Shown here in pieces: positions 8,710 to 16,240 of a stretch of DNA of 64,000 nucleotides; the stretch's first letter is position 1; each line of letters begins with the position of its first letter. Source of the DNA: Paenibacillus sp. FSL H3-0469 (GTDB lineage Bacteria > Bacillota > Bacilli > Paenibacillales > Paenibacillaceae); NCBI RefSeq assembly GCF_038051945.1, contig NZ_CP150302.1, positions 6,386,001-6,450,000 of the forward strand, in the 5' to 3' direction. Position numbers and translations under genes: made by a program. The notes beneath the pieces are model-generated. The model made no database searches and was not told where the DNA came from. It was given only the letters and a program-made list of their open reading frames with translations.

Positions 8710-9144
8710 ATGAGTATACTGTCAGAAAATAAAGTGATTATGCACGGAGCCGCAAACGATAAATATGAAGCCATCAAGATGGCGGGCAAGCTGCTGGTCG
8801 ATGCAGGGCATGTCACGGAGGAATATGTTCCTAAGATGCTGGAGCGCGAGGAAGTAGTGTCCACGTATATGGGCGGCGGATTGGCTATTCCGCATGGTAC
8901 TAAGGAGGCGCGGCCTTATATTAAGTCCACTGGTTTGTCGATCATCCGCTTCCCGGACGGGGTGGATTTCGGCGGCGATGAGCCGGCGTTTGTAGTCATC
9001 GGCATTGCAGCCGCAGGCGACGGACATATGGAGGTTCTGACGAACGTGGCGATGATTTTCACCGAGGATGATGCCATTGACCGCGTCATGAACGCTCCTA
9101 CGGCTGCTGATGTTATTGCAATCTTTGAAGGAGGACTGGAGTAA
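8710..9144 (+). CDS. mtlF: PTS mannitol-specific EIIA component
   Basis: This 144-residue cytoplasmic phosphocarrier passes phosphate from HPr-P to the EIIB domain of MtlA. The phosphorylated histidine is His62 in GGLAIPHGTKEA. The length fits free-standing MtlF proteins. The start follows a GAGGGAG Shine-Dalgarno, 16 bp after mtlR, and its stop overlaps the mtlD start by one base, so F and D are translationally coupled. Confidence 0.95.
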   Translation: MSILSENKVIMHGAANDKYEAIKMAGKLLVDAGHVTEEYVPKMLEREEVVSTYMGGGLAIPHGTKEARPYIKSTGLSIIRFPDGVDFGGDEPAFVVIGIAAAGDGHMEVLTNVAMIFTEDDAIDRVMNAPTAADVIAIFEGGLE

Positions 9145-10289
9145 TGAAGGCGGTCCATTTCGGCGCGGGCAATATCGGCAGGGGCTTCATCGGGCTGCTG
9201 TTGTCGCAGGCGGGCTATGAAGTTACTTTTGTGGATGTGAATGAGGCCTTTGTGACCCAGCTCAAGGAACGCGGCGAGTACCCGGTCACGCTGGCCAGCG
9301 ACGGTCAGGAAACAGTCATCGTGAAGAATGTTACGGCTCTTAGCAGTGTAACGCATGCAGATGAAGTGGCGGCCGCCATTGCTGAAGCGGATCTGGTTAC
9401 TACGGCGGTCGGCGTATCGGTTCTGAAGCATATCGCGGGTGTACTGGCTGATGGCATCAGCCGAAGAGTAGCTGTCTCCTCCGCACCGCTGCATGTGATC
9501 GCCTGCGAGAATGCGATTGGCGGCAGTGCGCAGCTCAAGGAGCTGGTGTACGCGAAGCTGGATGAAGAGAGCCGTGCGAAGGCTGAATCTTCGGTTGCTT
9601 TTCCGAACGCGGCAGTGGACCGGATCGTTCCGCTCCAGCAGCATGAGGATATCCTGAAGGTGGTCGTTGAGCCGTTCTATGAATGGGTGGTGGACGCCTC
9701 GCAGATGATCCCGGGCTATACGCCGGTTGAAGGGGTGCATTACGTAGAGAATCTGGAGCCGTATATTGAACGCAAGCTCTTCACTGTGAATACAGGCCAC
9801 TGTTCTGCGGCGTACCTTGGTTTCCTCGAAGGATACGAGACCATTCAGCAGGCCATGGCGGATGAGGCGTTAACGGCGAAGGTTCGTGAGGTGCTGGAGG
9901 AGACCGGCGCGGTGCTGGTCCAGAAGCATGGCTTCGATGCAGCGGAACACAGTAAGTATATCGATAAAATCCTGGAGCGCTTCCGCAATCCGGCGCTGAC
10001 CGATGAGGTATCCCGTGTAGGGCGTTCGCCGGTGCGCAAGCTGTCGCCGAATGACCGTTTGGTATCCCCTGCAACACAGGCGTATGACAGAGGGCTGGGC
10101 TACACGGCGCTGACGCGATCTATGGCCGGTGCGCTGCTGTTCAAGGCAGGCGATGATCCGGAAGCTGTGGAGCTGCAAGCTGCAGTCGCGGAGCTTGGAG
10201 CAGAAGCGGCACTGACGAAGTACACGGGGCTTGCTGCGGATCACCCGATTCATCAGTCTGCGATGGAGCAATACGCGAAGTTGAGCTAA
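9144..10289 (+). CDS. mtlD: Mannitol-1-phosphate 5-dehydrogenase
   Basis: The 381-residue NAD-dependent enzyme oxidises mannitol 1-phosphate to fructose 6-phosphate, feeding mannitol into glycolysis. The N-terminal nucleotide-binding loop is FGAGNIGRG (residues 6-14). The substrate-domain motif NTGHCSAAYLG (around 216-226) is typical of polyol-specific long-chain dehydrogenases. It overlaps mtlF by one base and ends the operon, followed by a strong terminator. Confidence 0.95.
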   Translation: MKAVHFGAGNIGRGFIGLLLSQAGYEVTFVDVNEAFVTQLKERGEYPVTLASDGQETVIVKNVTALSSVTHADEVAAAIAEADLVTTAVGVSVLKHIAGVLADGISRRVAVSSAPLHVIACENAIGGSAQLKELVYAKLDEESRAKAESSVAFPNAAVDRIVPLQQHEDILKVVVEPFYEWVVDASQMIPGYTPVEGVHYVENLEPYIERKLFTVNTGHCSAAYLGFLEGYETIQQAMADEALTAKVREVLEETGAVLVQKHGFDAAEHSKYIDKILERFRNPALTDEVSRVGRSPVRKLSPNDRLVSPATQAYDRGLGYTALTRSMAGALLFKAGDDPEAVELQAAVAELGAEAALTKYTGLAADHPIHQSAMEQYAKLS

Positions 10290-10316
10290 GAACCTATGTG
10301 TTAACAACATAAAAAT

Positions 10317-10357
10317 ACAGCCGCAGGGAAAGCCTATAAGCTTATCCCTGCGGCTGT
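10317..10357. terminator. Bidirectional terminator between mtlD and the M42 aminopeptidase
   Basis: A perfect 13 bp stem, ACAGCCGCAGGGA with TCCCTGCGGCTGT, has T-rich flanks on both sides (TTTGCGTT on the plus strand, ATTTTTATG on the minus). It serves the two convergent genes. Confidence 0.88.
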
Positions 10358-10395
10358 TTGCGTTAGTCTGCGACTCTTAAAAGTGGAGAGATTGA

Positions 10396-11469
10396 TTAGC
10401 TGTTCTCCAGAATTGTCTGCAGTGTCGTACGGTCCAGTCCTTGGACCAGCTTGATCAGCAGCTCTTTGGCTGCCGCATAATCATCACTGTGGATGATCGA
10501 GGTTGCCGTGTGGATGTAACGGGAGCAGATCCCGATTACTGCTGAAGGAATGCCGATTCCGCTGAGATGTACCTGACCTGCATCTGTTCCTCCCTGGGAG
10601 ACGAAATACTGGTATTTGATCTTATGAGTGTCGGCTGTGTCCTGCACATATTCAATCAGCCCCCGGTGGGTAATCATCGTCGGGTCAAAAATACGCAGCA
10701 GCGCGCCCTGGCCCAGATGGCCGAAGGCCTGGCGGTCGCCGGTCATATCAGCAGCGGCGCTGGCGTCCAGCCCGAAGAAAATATCCGGGGCCAGCAGATT
10801 GGCAGCCGTCCGGGCACCGCGCAGCCCGACCTCTTCCTGAACGGTAGCCCCGCAATAGAGCGTATTCGGCAAGGCTTGTCCGTGCAGTTCCTTCATTAAT
10901 TCAATAGCCAGTCCGACACCGTAGCGGTTGTCCCAGGCCTTGGCCATAATCTTCTTCGGATTGGCCAGCGGCGTGAACGGGCATACCGGTACGACCTGCT
11001 GTCCCGGAGCGACTCCGAAGCTCTGTGCTTCCTCGCGGCTGTCCGCACCGATATCAATGTACATCTTGCTGATCTCTCCGGCCTTGCCGCGTTCATCTGC
11101 GCTCAGCAGGTGGATGGGTGTACTGCCGACTACACCGTTCAGCGTACCCTTCGGCGTAATGATCTGCAGGCGTTGTGAGGCCACGGCCGAAGCCAGCCAT
11201 CCGCCCAGCGGTGTGAAGCGGATCATCCCGTTGTCTGTAATGCCGGTAACCATGAAGCCTACCTCATCGAAATGGCCGGCCACCATAATCTTGGGACCGT
11301 TAGCTTCACCGCGCATTACGCCGAACAGGCTGCCCAGCCGGTCCTGCACGAATTCGTCCGTATAAGGCGTCATAGCCTCCTTGACATAGGCACGCAGCTC
11401 GCGCTCGAAGCCGGAGGCTGAGGGAAATTCTGTTAAGGTTTTGAACAATTCAAGGGTATCTGTATTCAT
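10396..11469 (-). CDS. M42 family metallopeptidase (glutamyl aminopeptidase-like)
   Basis: The 357-residue cytoplasmic dinuclear metal aminopeptidase belongs to family M42, whose members form large tetrahedral complexes that degrade short peptides. Metal-site features are visible: His66 and Asp68 (VAGHFDEVG), Asp180 (AWDNRYG), the Glu212-Glu213 pair (VQEEVGLRGA), and later FFGLDAS and GGTDAGQV. The start follows AGGAGCGAT. It stands alone and is convergent with mtlD. M42 members differ in side-chain preference (glutamyl, leucyl, or endoglucanase misannotation), so specificity is not assigned. Confidence 0.88.
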   Translation of the reverse strand: MNTDTLELFKTLTEFPSASGFERELRAYVKEAMTPYTDEFVQDRLGSLFGVMRGEANGPKIMVAGHFDEVGFMVTGITDNGMIRFTPLGGWLASAVASQRLQIITPKGTLNGVVGSTPIHLLSADERGKAGEISKMYIDIGADSREEAQSFGVAPGQQVVPVCPFTPLANPKKIMAKAWDNRYGVGLAIELMKELHGQALPNTLYCGATVQEEVGLRGARTAANLLAPDIFFGLDASAAADMTGDRQAFGHLGQGALLRIFDPTMITHRGLIEYVQDTADTHKIKYQYFVSQGGTDAGQVHLSGIGIPSAVIGICSRYIHTATSIIHSDDYAAAKELLIKLVQGLDRTTLQTILENS

Positions 11470-11617
11470 ACATATATCGCTCCTTTATGACATCTAGTAT
11501 GAACATTCTTACGCCGCTTGTCCATGCCGGAAGAGCAAATGAACACAAGGGCTCCCTGTGCGAATACTATACGGTAAGGGCTCTGCAGGCAGGAGCCGGA
11601 GAAAGGAAGCGAGGAGA

Positions 11618-11794
11618 ATGTGGCTCTCGGGGAGCGTAGCCCAGGCAGGCAGCCGGAGCGGATTCCGCAAAGTGCCGGTCCGCCGGCAAAGCTTGCCCAG
11701 GCGGTACCGCCGCCGGTACGGGCGGGAGAATGAGGCGGTACTGATCCTGGTTCTGTTTTTGCTGCTGATTGTTGTGCTGTTTTATTTTTCCTGA
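11618..11794 (+). CDS. Possible small basic single-pass membrane protein
   Basis: A 58-codon frame starts at ATG 11618 behind GAAGCGAGGAG. The N-terminal two thirds are very basic (RRQSLPRRYRRRYGR), and the C-terminus is one hydrophobic helix (VLILVLFLLLIVVLFYFS). The tail recalls the ILVLFILL helix of YjcZ-type sporulation proteins, and the spoVA genes follow. The Arg-rich part could be chance, because this DNA is G+C rich and another frame is also open over part of it. Existence is uncertain. Confidence 0.35.
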   Translation: MWLSGSVAQAGSRSGFRKVPVRRQSLPRRYRRRYGRENEAVLILVLFLLLIVVLFYFS

Positions 11795-11856
11795 GCAGGA
11801 GGGACATAACGGGGCCGCCTGAAGTGAATAATAAGGAAAACTTAATTCTGCATAAC

Positions 11857-11902
11857 ACGAAGGGACGGGACTGCAGCTTACCCGCTGCCCGGTCCCTTTC
11901 GT
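11857..11902 (+). promoter_or_regulatory. Leader inverted repeat ahead of spoVAC
   Basis: ACGAAGGGAC (11857-11866) pairs with GTCCCTTTCGT (11892-11902) with one bulge; no T-run follows. CATAACA at 11851 and TGAATA at 11825 resemble sigma-G elements but the 20 bp spacer is too long, so a forespore promoter is only suggested. The repeat lies upstream of the chosen TTG start, which argues against the longer reading frame. Confidence 0.45.
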
Positions 11903-11928
11903 ATCCAACAGTTCAGGGGGTGTCTGCA

Positions 11929-12426
11929 TTGCCGGCAAAAACAAAAAAGTCAGGCGTCAAGCTGAACCTTGACGGTCTGACCCCGAAGGCCTATCAGGAA
12001 TTGGCCAAGCCTTACGTGCCTTCTCGTCCTGTATTCAAAAATTGTGTGCGCGCCTTCCTCTCCGGGGGACTCATCTGTGTGCTGGGACAAGGCATCCAGG
12101 AAGCATTCATGGCGATATTCGATATGACCTCCAGAGAGGCGGCAAGCCCGACCGTGGCGATTCTGATTCTGCTCTCCGTCATACTGACCAGCTTCGGGGT
12201 GTATGACAAGCTCGCCCAGTGGTGCGGTGCAGGCACAGCGGTGCCGGTCACAGGATTCGCCAACAGCATGTGCTCTGCCGCATTGGAGCACCGGGCTGAA
12301 GGGCTGGTGCTGGGCGTGGGCGGGAACATGTTCAAGCTGGCCGGGTCGGTTATTGTGTTCGGCGTCGTTGCTGCTTTTATCGTGGGTGTAGTATATGCCG
12401 TTATGGGCTGGGGAGGTGCACATTAA
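11929..12426 (+). CDS. spoVAC: Stage V sporulation protein AC
   Basis: This 165-residue integral membrane subunit belongs to the SpoVA channel that imports dipicolinic acid into the forespore and releases it in germination. Residues LTPKAYQELAKPYVPSRPVF and VRAFLSGGLICVLGQ match SpoVAC, followed by several membrane helices and the AQWCGAGTAVPVTGFANSM motif shared with SpoVAE. A frame opens at 11824 but runs through a leader hairpin; TTG 11929 behind AGGGGGTG gives the usual family length. It starts the spoVAC-AD-AE operon, with spoVAD two bases downstream. Confidence 0.93.
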   Translation: MPAKTKKSGVKLNLDGLTPKAYQELAKPYVPSRPVFKNCVRAFLSGGLICVLGQGIQEAFMAIFDMTSREAASPTVAILILLSVILTSFGVYDKLAQWCGAGTAVPVTGFANSMCSAALEHRAEGLVLGVGGNMFKLAGSVIVFGVVAAFIVGVVYAVMGWGGAH

Positions 12427-12428
12427 CG

Positions 12429-13463
12429 ATGAAGCAGCTTGGCAGTCAGACCTGGGAATTTACGAACCGTCCGGTGATCCTCGGAACCGCCGCTGTAGTA
12501 GGGCCTGAAGAGGGGGAAGGGCCGCTGGCCTCAAGCTTCGACTTCATCTATGACACGCTGGAGATGGGCGAGAAGACATGGGAGAAGGCAGAGCGCGCCC
12601 TGTTTGAAAAAGCCTCCAAGCTCGCCCTGATGAATGCGAATCTGGATAAGGAGAAGCTGGAATTCTTCGTCGGCGGGGATCTGATGAATCAGATCATCAG
12701 CAGCTCTTTTGCCGCGCGCAAGCTCGGCGTGCCCTATCTTGGCGTATTCGGGGCGTGCTCCACCTCGATGGAGAGTCTTGCCATCGCCTCCATGATTATC
12801 GATTCCGGCGGCGGGAAGTATGCAATGGCAGGCACAGCCAGCCACAACTGTACGGTCGAGAAGCAGTTCCGCTATCCGACAGAGTATGGCTCGCAGAAGC
12901 CTCCAACCGCCCAGTATACTGTGACAGGCTCCGGCTGCGCGGTGGTAGGAGTGAACGATGGGACGGTTCAAGGGCCGCAAGTGGTGTACGCAACGCTTGG
13001 GCGCATCATGGATCTGGGGCTGAAAGATCCGTTCAATATGGGAACCGCTATGGCCCCGGCAGCCGCCGATACGATTACGGCTCATTTTCGCGATACGGGG
13101 CTTTCGCCCGGGCATTATGACCTGATTGTTACAGGGGATCTGGCTTCCATCGGCTTGCCCATTGCCAAGGATCTGCTGGCTAAGGAAGGTATCCCTATGG
13201 AGCAGACGGTCTTTAATGACTGCGGCCTGATGATGTATGACCTGGATAAGCAGAAATATGTCATTGCGGGAGGAAGCGGTGCGGGATGCTCAGCCACAGT
13301 AACCTACGGGCATATTATGGGCCGGATGAAGAAGGGCGAGCTGAAGCGGGTATTAATCGTGGCGACTGGAGCGCTGCTCTCCCCGCTGTCTTATCAGCAG
13401 GGGGAGAGTATTCCTTGCGTGGCCCACGCGGTTGCCATTGAGAGCGGAGGTGAAGGAGCATGA
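12429..13463 (+). CDS. spoVAD: Stage V sporulation protein AD
   Basis: This 344-residue protein has a thiolase-like fold. In B. subtilis SpoVAD binds dipicolinic acid directly and sits on the spore inner membrane. Recognisable segments are VILGTAAVVGPEEGEGPL at the N-terminus, GVFGACSTSMESLA, GTASHNCTVEKQFRYPTEYG and VIAGGSGAGCSATVTYG. There is no signal peptide. Its stop overlaps the spoVAE start by four bases. Expected expression is in the forespore together with spoVAC and spoVAE. Confidence 0.94.
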   Translation: MKQLGSQTWEFTNRPVILGTAAVVGPEEGEGPLASSFDFIYDTLEMGEKTWEKAERALFEKASKLALMNANLDKEKLEFFVGGDLMNQIISSSFAARKLGVPYLGVFGACSTSMESLAIASMIIDSGGGKYAMAGTASHNCTVEKQFRYPTEYGSQKPPTAQYTVTGSGCAVVGVNDGTVQGPQVVYATLGRIMDLGLKDPFNMGTAMAPAAADTITAHFRDTGLSPGHYDLIVTGDLASIGLPIAKDLLAKEGIPMEQTVFNDCGLMMYDLDKQKYVIAGGSGAGCSATVTYGHIMGRMKKGELKRVLIVATGALLSPLSYQQGESIPCVAHAVAIESGGEGA

Positions 13464-13810
13464 TTTATTTATGGGCTTTTCTGGTCGGGGGTGCAATATG
13501 CGTGATCGGCCAGCTGATGTTCGATGTACTGAAGCTGACTCCGGCCCATACCATGAGTACGCTGGTGGTGCTTGGTGCGGCTGCCGACGCTTTTGGCGTC
13601 TACGATCCGCTGGTGAAATTCGCCGGAGCCGGGGCCAGCGTGCCCATTACCAGCTTCGGGAATTCACTGGTCCACGGCGCGCTGACTGAGCTGGAGCGCG
13701 ATGGCTGGGTCGGTGTCGTCACCGGGATCTTCGATGTGACCAGCGCCGGGATTTCCTCGGCGATTGTCTTCTCTTTCCTGGCGGCGCTGGTCGTCCGGCC
13801 GAAGGGGTAA
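13460..13810 (+). CDS. spoVAE: Stage V sporulation protein AE (SpoVAEB type)
   Basis: This 116-residue multi-helix membrane protein is homologous to SpoVAC over its core: it repeats the FAGAGASVPITSFGNSLVHG motif near residues 54-73. It is expected to form the membrane part of the dipicolinate channel with SpoVAC. The start overlaps the spoVAD stop (ATGA). It is the last gene of the cluster. SpoVAA, AB and AF are absent here, as is common when only the minimal C-D-E set is kept. Confidence 0.93.
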   Translation: MIYLWAFLVGGAICVIGQLMFDVLKLTPAHTMSTLVVLGAAADAFGVYDPLVKFAGAGASVPITSFGNSLVHGALTELERDGWVGVVTGIFDVTSAGISSAIVFSFLAALVVRPKG

Positions 13811-13848
13811 CTGACGGCAGATGGAATGTATATAGATATGTTGATTCC

Positions 13849-13874
13849 GGGATCGCCTATGGCGGTCTCTTTTT
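13849..13874 (+). terminator. Terminator after the spoVA operon
   Basis: GGGATCGCC pairs with GGCGGTCTC (two G-T pairs) around a TAT loop, followed by TTTTTAT, about 38 bp after the spoVAE stop. Confidence 0.75.
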
Positions 13875-14031
13875 ATGTGGAGGCGGTGTACGCCGCCTGA
13901 TACGGGTTTCTTTTGGACAAATCTAGCATGCCACTCTACAAATTCACTTGGCCTAACATGTACTTTCGGTACTCCTATCATGTAAAATGTATATATTACT
14001 GCTTATTCTGATATAGGAGGGTTTAACATAC

Positions 14032-14988
14032 ATGCCCGTACGTCAAGAATCTACGCAAATAATGAACGCTGTCCGCACTAATCTGGAATCCTGTATTCTT
14101 GGTAAAAGCTTTGAAATAGAACTGCTGCTGACTGCCCTGTTAGCAGGCGGACATGTCCTGATTGAGGATGTTCCGGGGACTGGCAAAACCCAGCTGATCC
14201 GCGCACTCTCCCGGTCGATGTCCGGCGAATACCGGCGTATCCAGTGTAACCCGGATATTCTGCCGAGTGATATTACCGGCGTATCTGTCTATCATCCGCG
14301 CGATGAGATGTTCCACTTCCGTCCGGGCCCGGTGATGACCAATATTCTGCTGGCCGATGAGATCAACCGGGCGACCACCAAGACCCAGTCCGCACTGCTT
14401 GAGGTCATGGAGGAACGCAATGTTACGGTCGATGGAGAGACTTATCCCCTTCCGCATCCGTTCATGCTCTGCGCGACCCAGAATCCGATAGATTTCGAGG
14501 GAACCTATACCCTTCCCGAAGCCCAGCTGGACCGCTTCATGCTGCGGATCAGCCTCGGCTACCCGGATGCCGATACCGAGAAAAACCTGCTGCGTACCCA
14601 TCAGCAGGGCCAGCCGGTGGACAGGCTGGCTCCCGTAACCAGCATGGAGACGATCGCCGCCATTCAGGAGGAGATCCGCGATGTGTTCATCAGCGAGCCG
14701 GTGCTGAACTACCTGCTGGATGTGGTCCGCCAGACGCGGGTGCACCCGCTGGTGCTGCTGGGCGCAAGCCCCCGGGCATCGTTATCGTTCATGATGGCCT
14801 GTAAGGCCTACGCTTTTCTCCAGGAACGGGACTATGTGCTGCCTGATGATGTGAAGACCCTGACCCCGTATACGCTGGGACACCGTATCCTGCTGCGGCC
14901 GGAATCGCGCCTGGACAACGTCAGCATGGACTCCCTGCTCCAGAAGCTGCTTCAGAGCATTAACGTGCCTGTAACCATGAGGCAATAA
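14032..14988 (+). CDS. MoxR-family AAA+ ATPase
   Basis: This 318-residue AAA+ ATPase belongs to the MoxR group, whose members act as chaperones that assemble or activate partner complexes. Walker A is VPGTGKT (47-53), Walker B LLADE (106-110); the sensor and arginine-finger region follows (FMLCATQNPIDFEGTYTLPE), and a lid domain ends the protein. The start follows AGGAGGG. It is followed one base later by a DUF58 protein and then a membrane transglutaminase, the conserved trio seen as yeaC-yeaD-yebA in B. subtilis. The biological target is unknown. Confidence 0.9.
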   Translation: MPVRQESTQIMNAVRTNLESCILGKSFEIELLLTALLAGGHVLIEDVPGTGKTQLIRALSRSMSGEYRRIQCNPDILPSDITGVSVYHPRDEMFHFRPGPVMTNILLADEINRATTKTQSALLEVMEERNVTVDGETYPLPHPFMLCATQNPIDFEGTYTLPEAQLDRFMLRISLGYPDADTEKNLLRTHQQGQPVDRLAPVTSMETIAAIQEEIRDVFISEPVLNYLLDVVRQTRVHPLVLLGASPRASLSFMMACKAYAFLQERDYVLPDDVKTLTPYTLGHRILLRPESRLDNVSMDSLLQKLLQSINVPVTMRQ

Positions 14989-14989
14989 G

Positions 14990-16240
14990 ATGAGGGCCTT
15001 ACTTACGCGGGCTGCCGCTGCGGTACAGCTGAGGAAGTTCACGGGCGTTCTGGCGATTTGGGTCATCACACTCTTCTACGTGCTGTTTCAGGGCGGCAAA
15101 ACCTCGTTCATGCTGTTCATCATGGTCTCAGTTCTCATTCTGTATCTGTTCATTGGCGGTCTTGAAGGGGTCCGGCGGGCCAGAGGCACGCGCAGCTTCT
15201 ATTCCGAACAGGATAAGCCGGATCTGCTCTATGCCGGGGGCTTTCTCAAGGTGAAGCTGGAAGTGACCATTCCGGGATTTCTGCCTTTGCCCTACGTGAT
15301 CGTAAGGGAAATTCTGAAGCGCCATAACGGAGAGTCCTGGGTATTCGAGGAGAGCCTGATTCCGAACATGGGCGGACGGGGCGAGCTGCTGTTCCAGACG
15401 CCGCTGCTGGAGCGGGGCCGTTATTCTTTTGAGAATACGGATATTCTCAGCGAGGACATCTTCGGTCTGATGGAGCACAAGGGAACCTTCAAGGCAGAAG
15501 GCCAGTTCCGGGTGATGCCCCGGGCCGTCGTAGTGCCGCGCTGGCAGCTGTACGAGCGCAAGGCGCGCCTGTCGGGGCCGCAGGTATCGCTGCTGCAGTC
15601 CAGGCGTGAGACCACGCAGATCAACGGTGTGCGTGATTATGTCTACGGCGACCGGCTGACGCGCATTCACTGGAATGCTACGGCGAAGACCGGCGAGTGG
15701 AAGTCCAAGGAATTCGAGCATGAATCTGTTCCCAGAACCATTCTGGTGCTGGACGGCACCTCCAGCGGCTATTACAACTCCGCACAATTCGAGCTGGCGG
15801 TCTCAGTCACGGCATCTCTTCTCGGCTTCGGCATCCGGGAGCGGATCGGCATTGGAATGTGCTGTCTGGATAAGCATACGAAGGTGTTCAGTCCGGCGGA
15901 AGGCAATGCCGAGCGGCAAAAGATGATTCAGTATTTAATTGACATCAATGCGGAAGGCAAGGGGCCGCTGATTAACAGGCTGGAGAGTGTCCAGCGGCTG
16001 TTCCCCAAGGGATCGTATTTCGTACTGATCAGTCCGCAGAGCGGCAGAGCGGTACTGGATACGCTGCGCTGGGCGGAGAACCGGGGGATGACGCCTTCCC
16101 ATATTCATGTTCTTCATCCTTCCGGGAAATACCGGGCCGGTGAGTGGCAGAATATCCTGCACTCGCATGGCGTTACCGGCCATAGCATCAGCACACTTCA
16201 GGAGCTTCCTGCGGTACTTGGAGGTGATTCTGTCCGATGA
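14990..16240 (+). CDS. DUF58 domain protein
   Basis: The 416-residue protein has two N-terminal membrane helices (about 18-55), then a beta-rich segment, then the DUF58 core with its signature RDYVYGDRLTRIHWNATAKT (about 215-234). A von Willebrand A-like fold follows (TILVLDGTSSG). Such proteins are the usual partners of MoxR ATPases. The start is one base after the moxR stop, and its end overlaps the transglutaminase start (ATGA), so the three are one transcript with coupled translation. Confidence 0.85.
   Translation: MRALLTRAAAAVQLRKFTGVLAIWVITLFYVLFQGGKTSFMLFIMVSVLILYLFIGGLEGVRRARGTRSFYSEQDKPDLLYAGGFLKVKLEVTIPGFLPLPYVIVREILKRHNGESWVFEESLIPNMGGRGELLFQTPLLERGRYSFENTDILSEDIFGLMEHKGTFKAEGQFRVMPRAVVVPRWQLYERKARLSGPQVSLLQSRRETTQINGVRDYVYGDRLTRIHWNATAKTGEWKSKEFEHESVPRTILVLDGTSSGYYNSAQFELAVSVTASLLGFGIRERIGIGMCCLDKHTKVFSPAEGNAERQKMIQYLIDINAEGKGPLINRLESVQRLFPKGSYFVLISPQSGRAVLDTLRWAENRGMTPSHIHVLHPSGKYRAGEWQNILHSHGVTGHSISTLQELPAVLGGDSVR

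Noticed and set aside
11825..11857. Sigma-G promoter for spoVAC
   Set aside because: TGAATA and CATAACA are present but the spacer is about 20 bp rather than 17-18, so it is noted only as a possibility.
11466..11858. 130-codon minus-strand frame before spoVAC
   Set aside because: It has low-complexity Ser/Gly/Pro content, no start context, and overlaps the aminopeptidase start region and a better plus-strand candidate.
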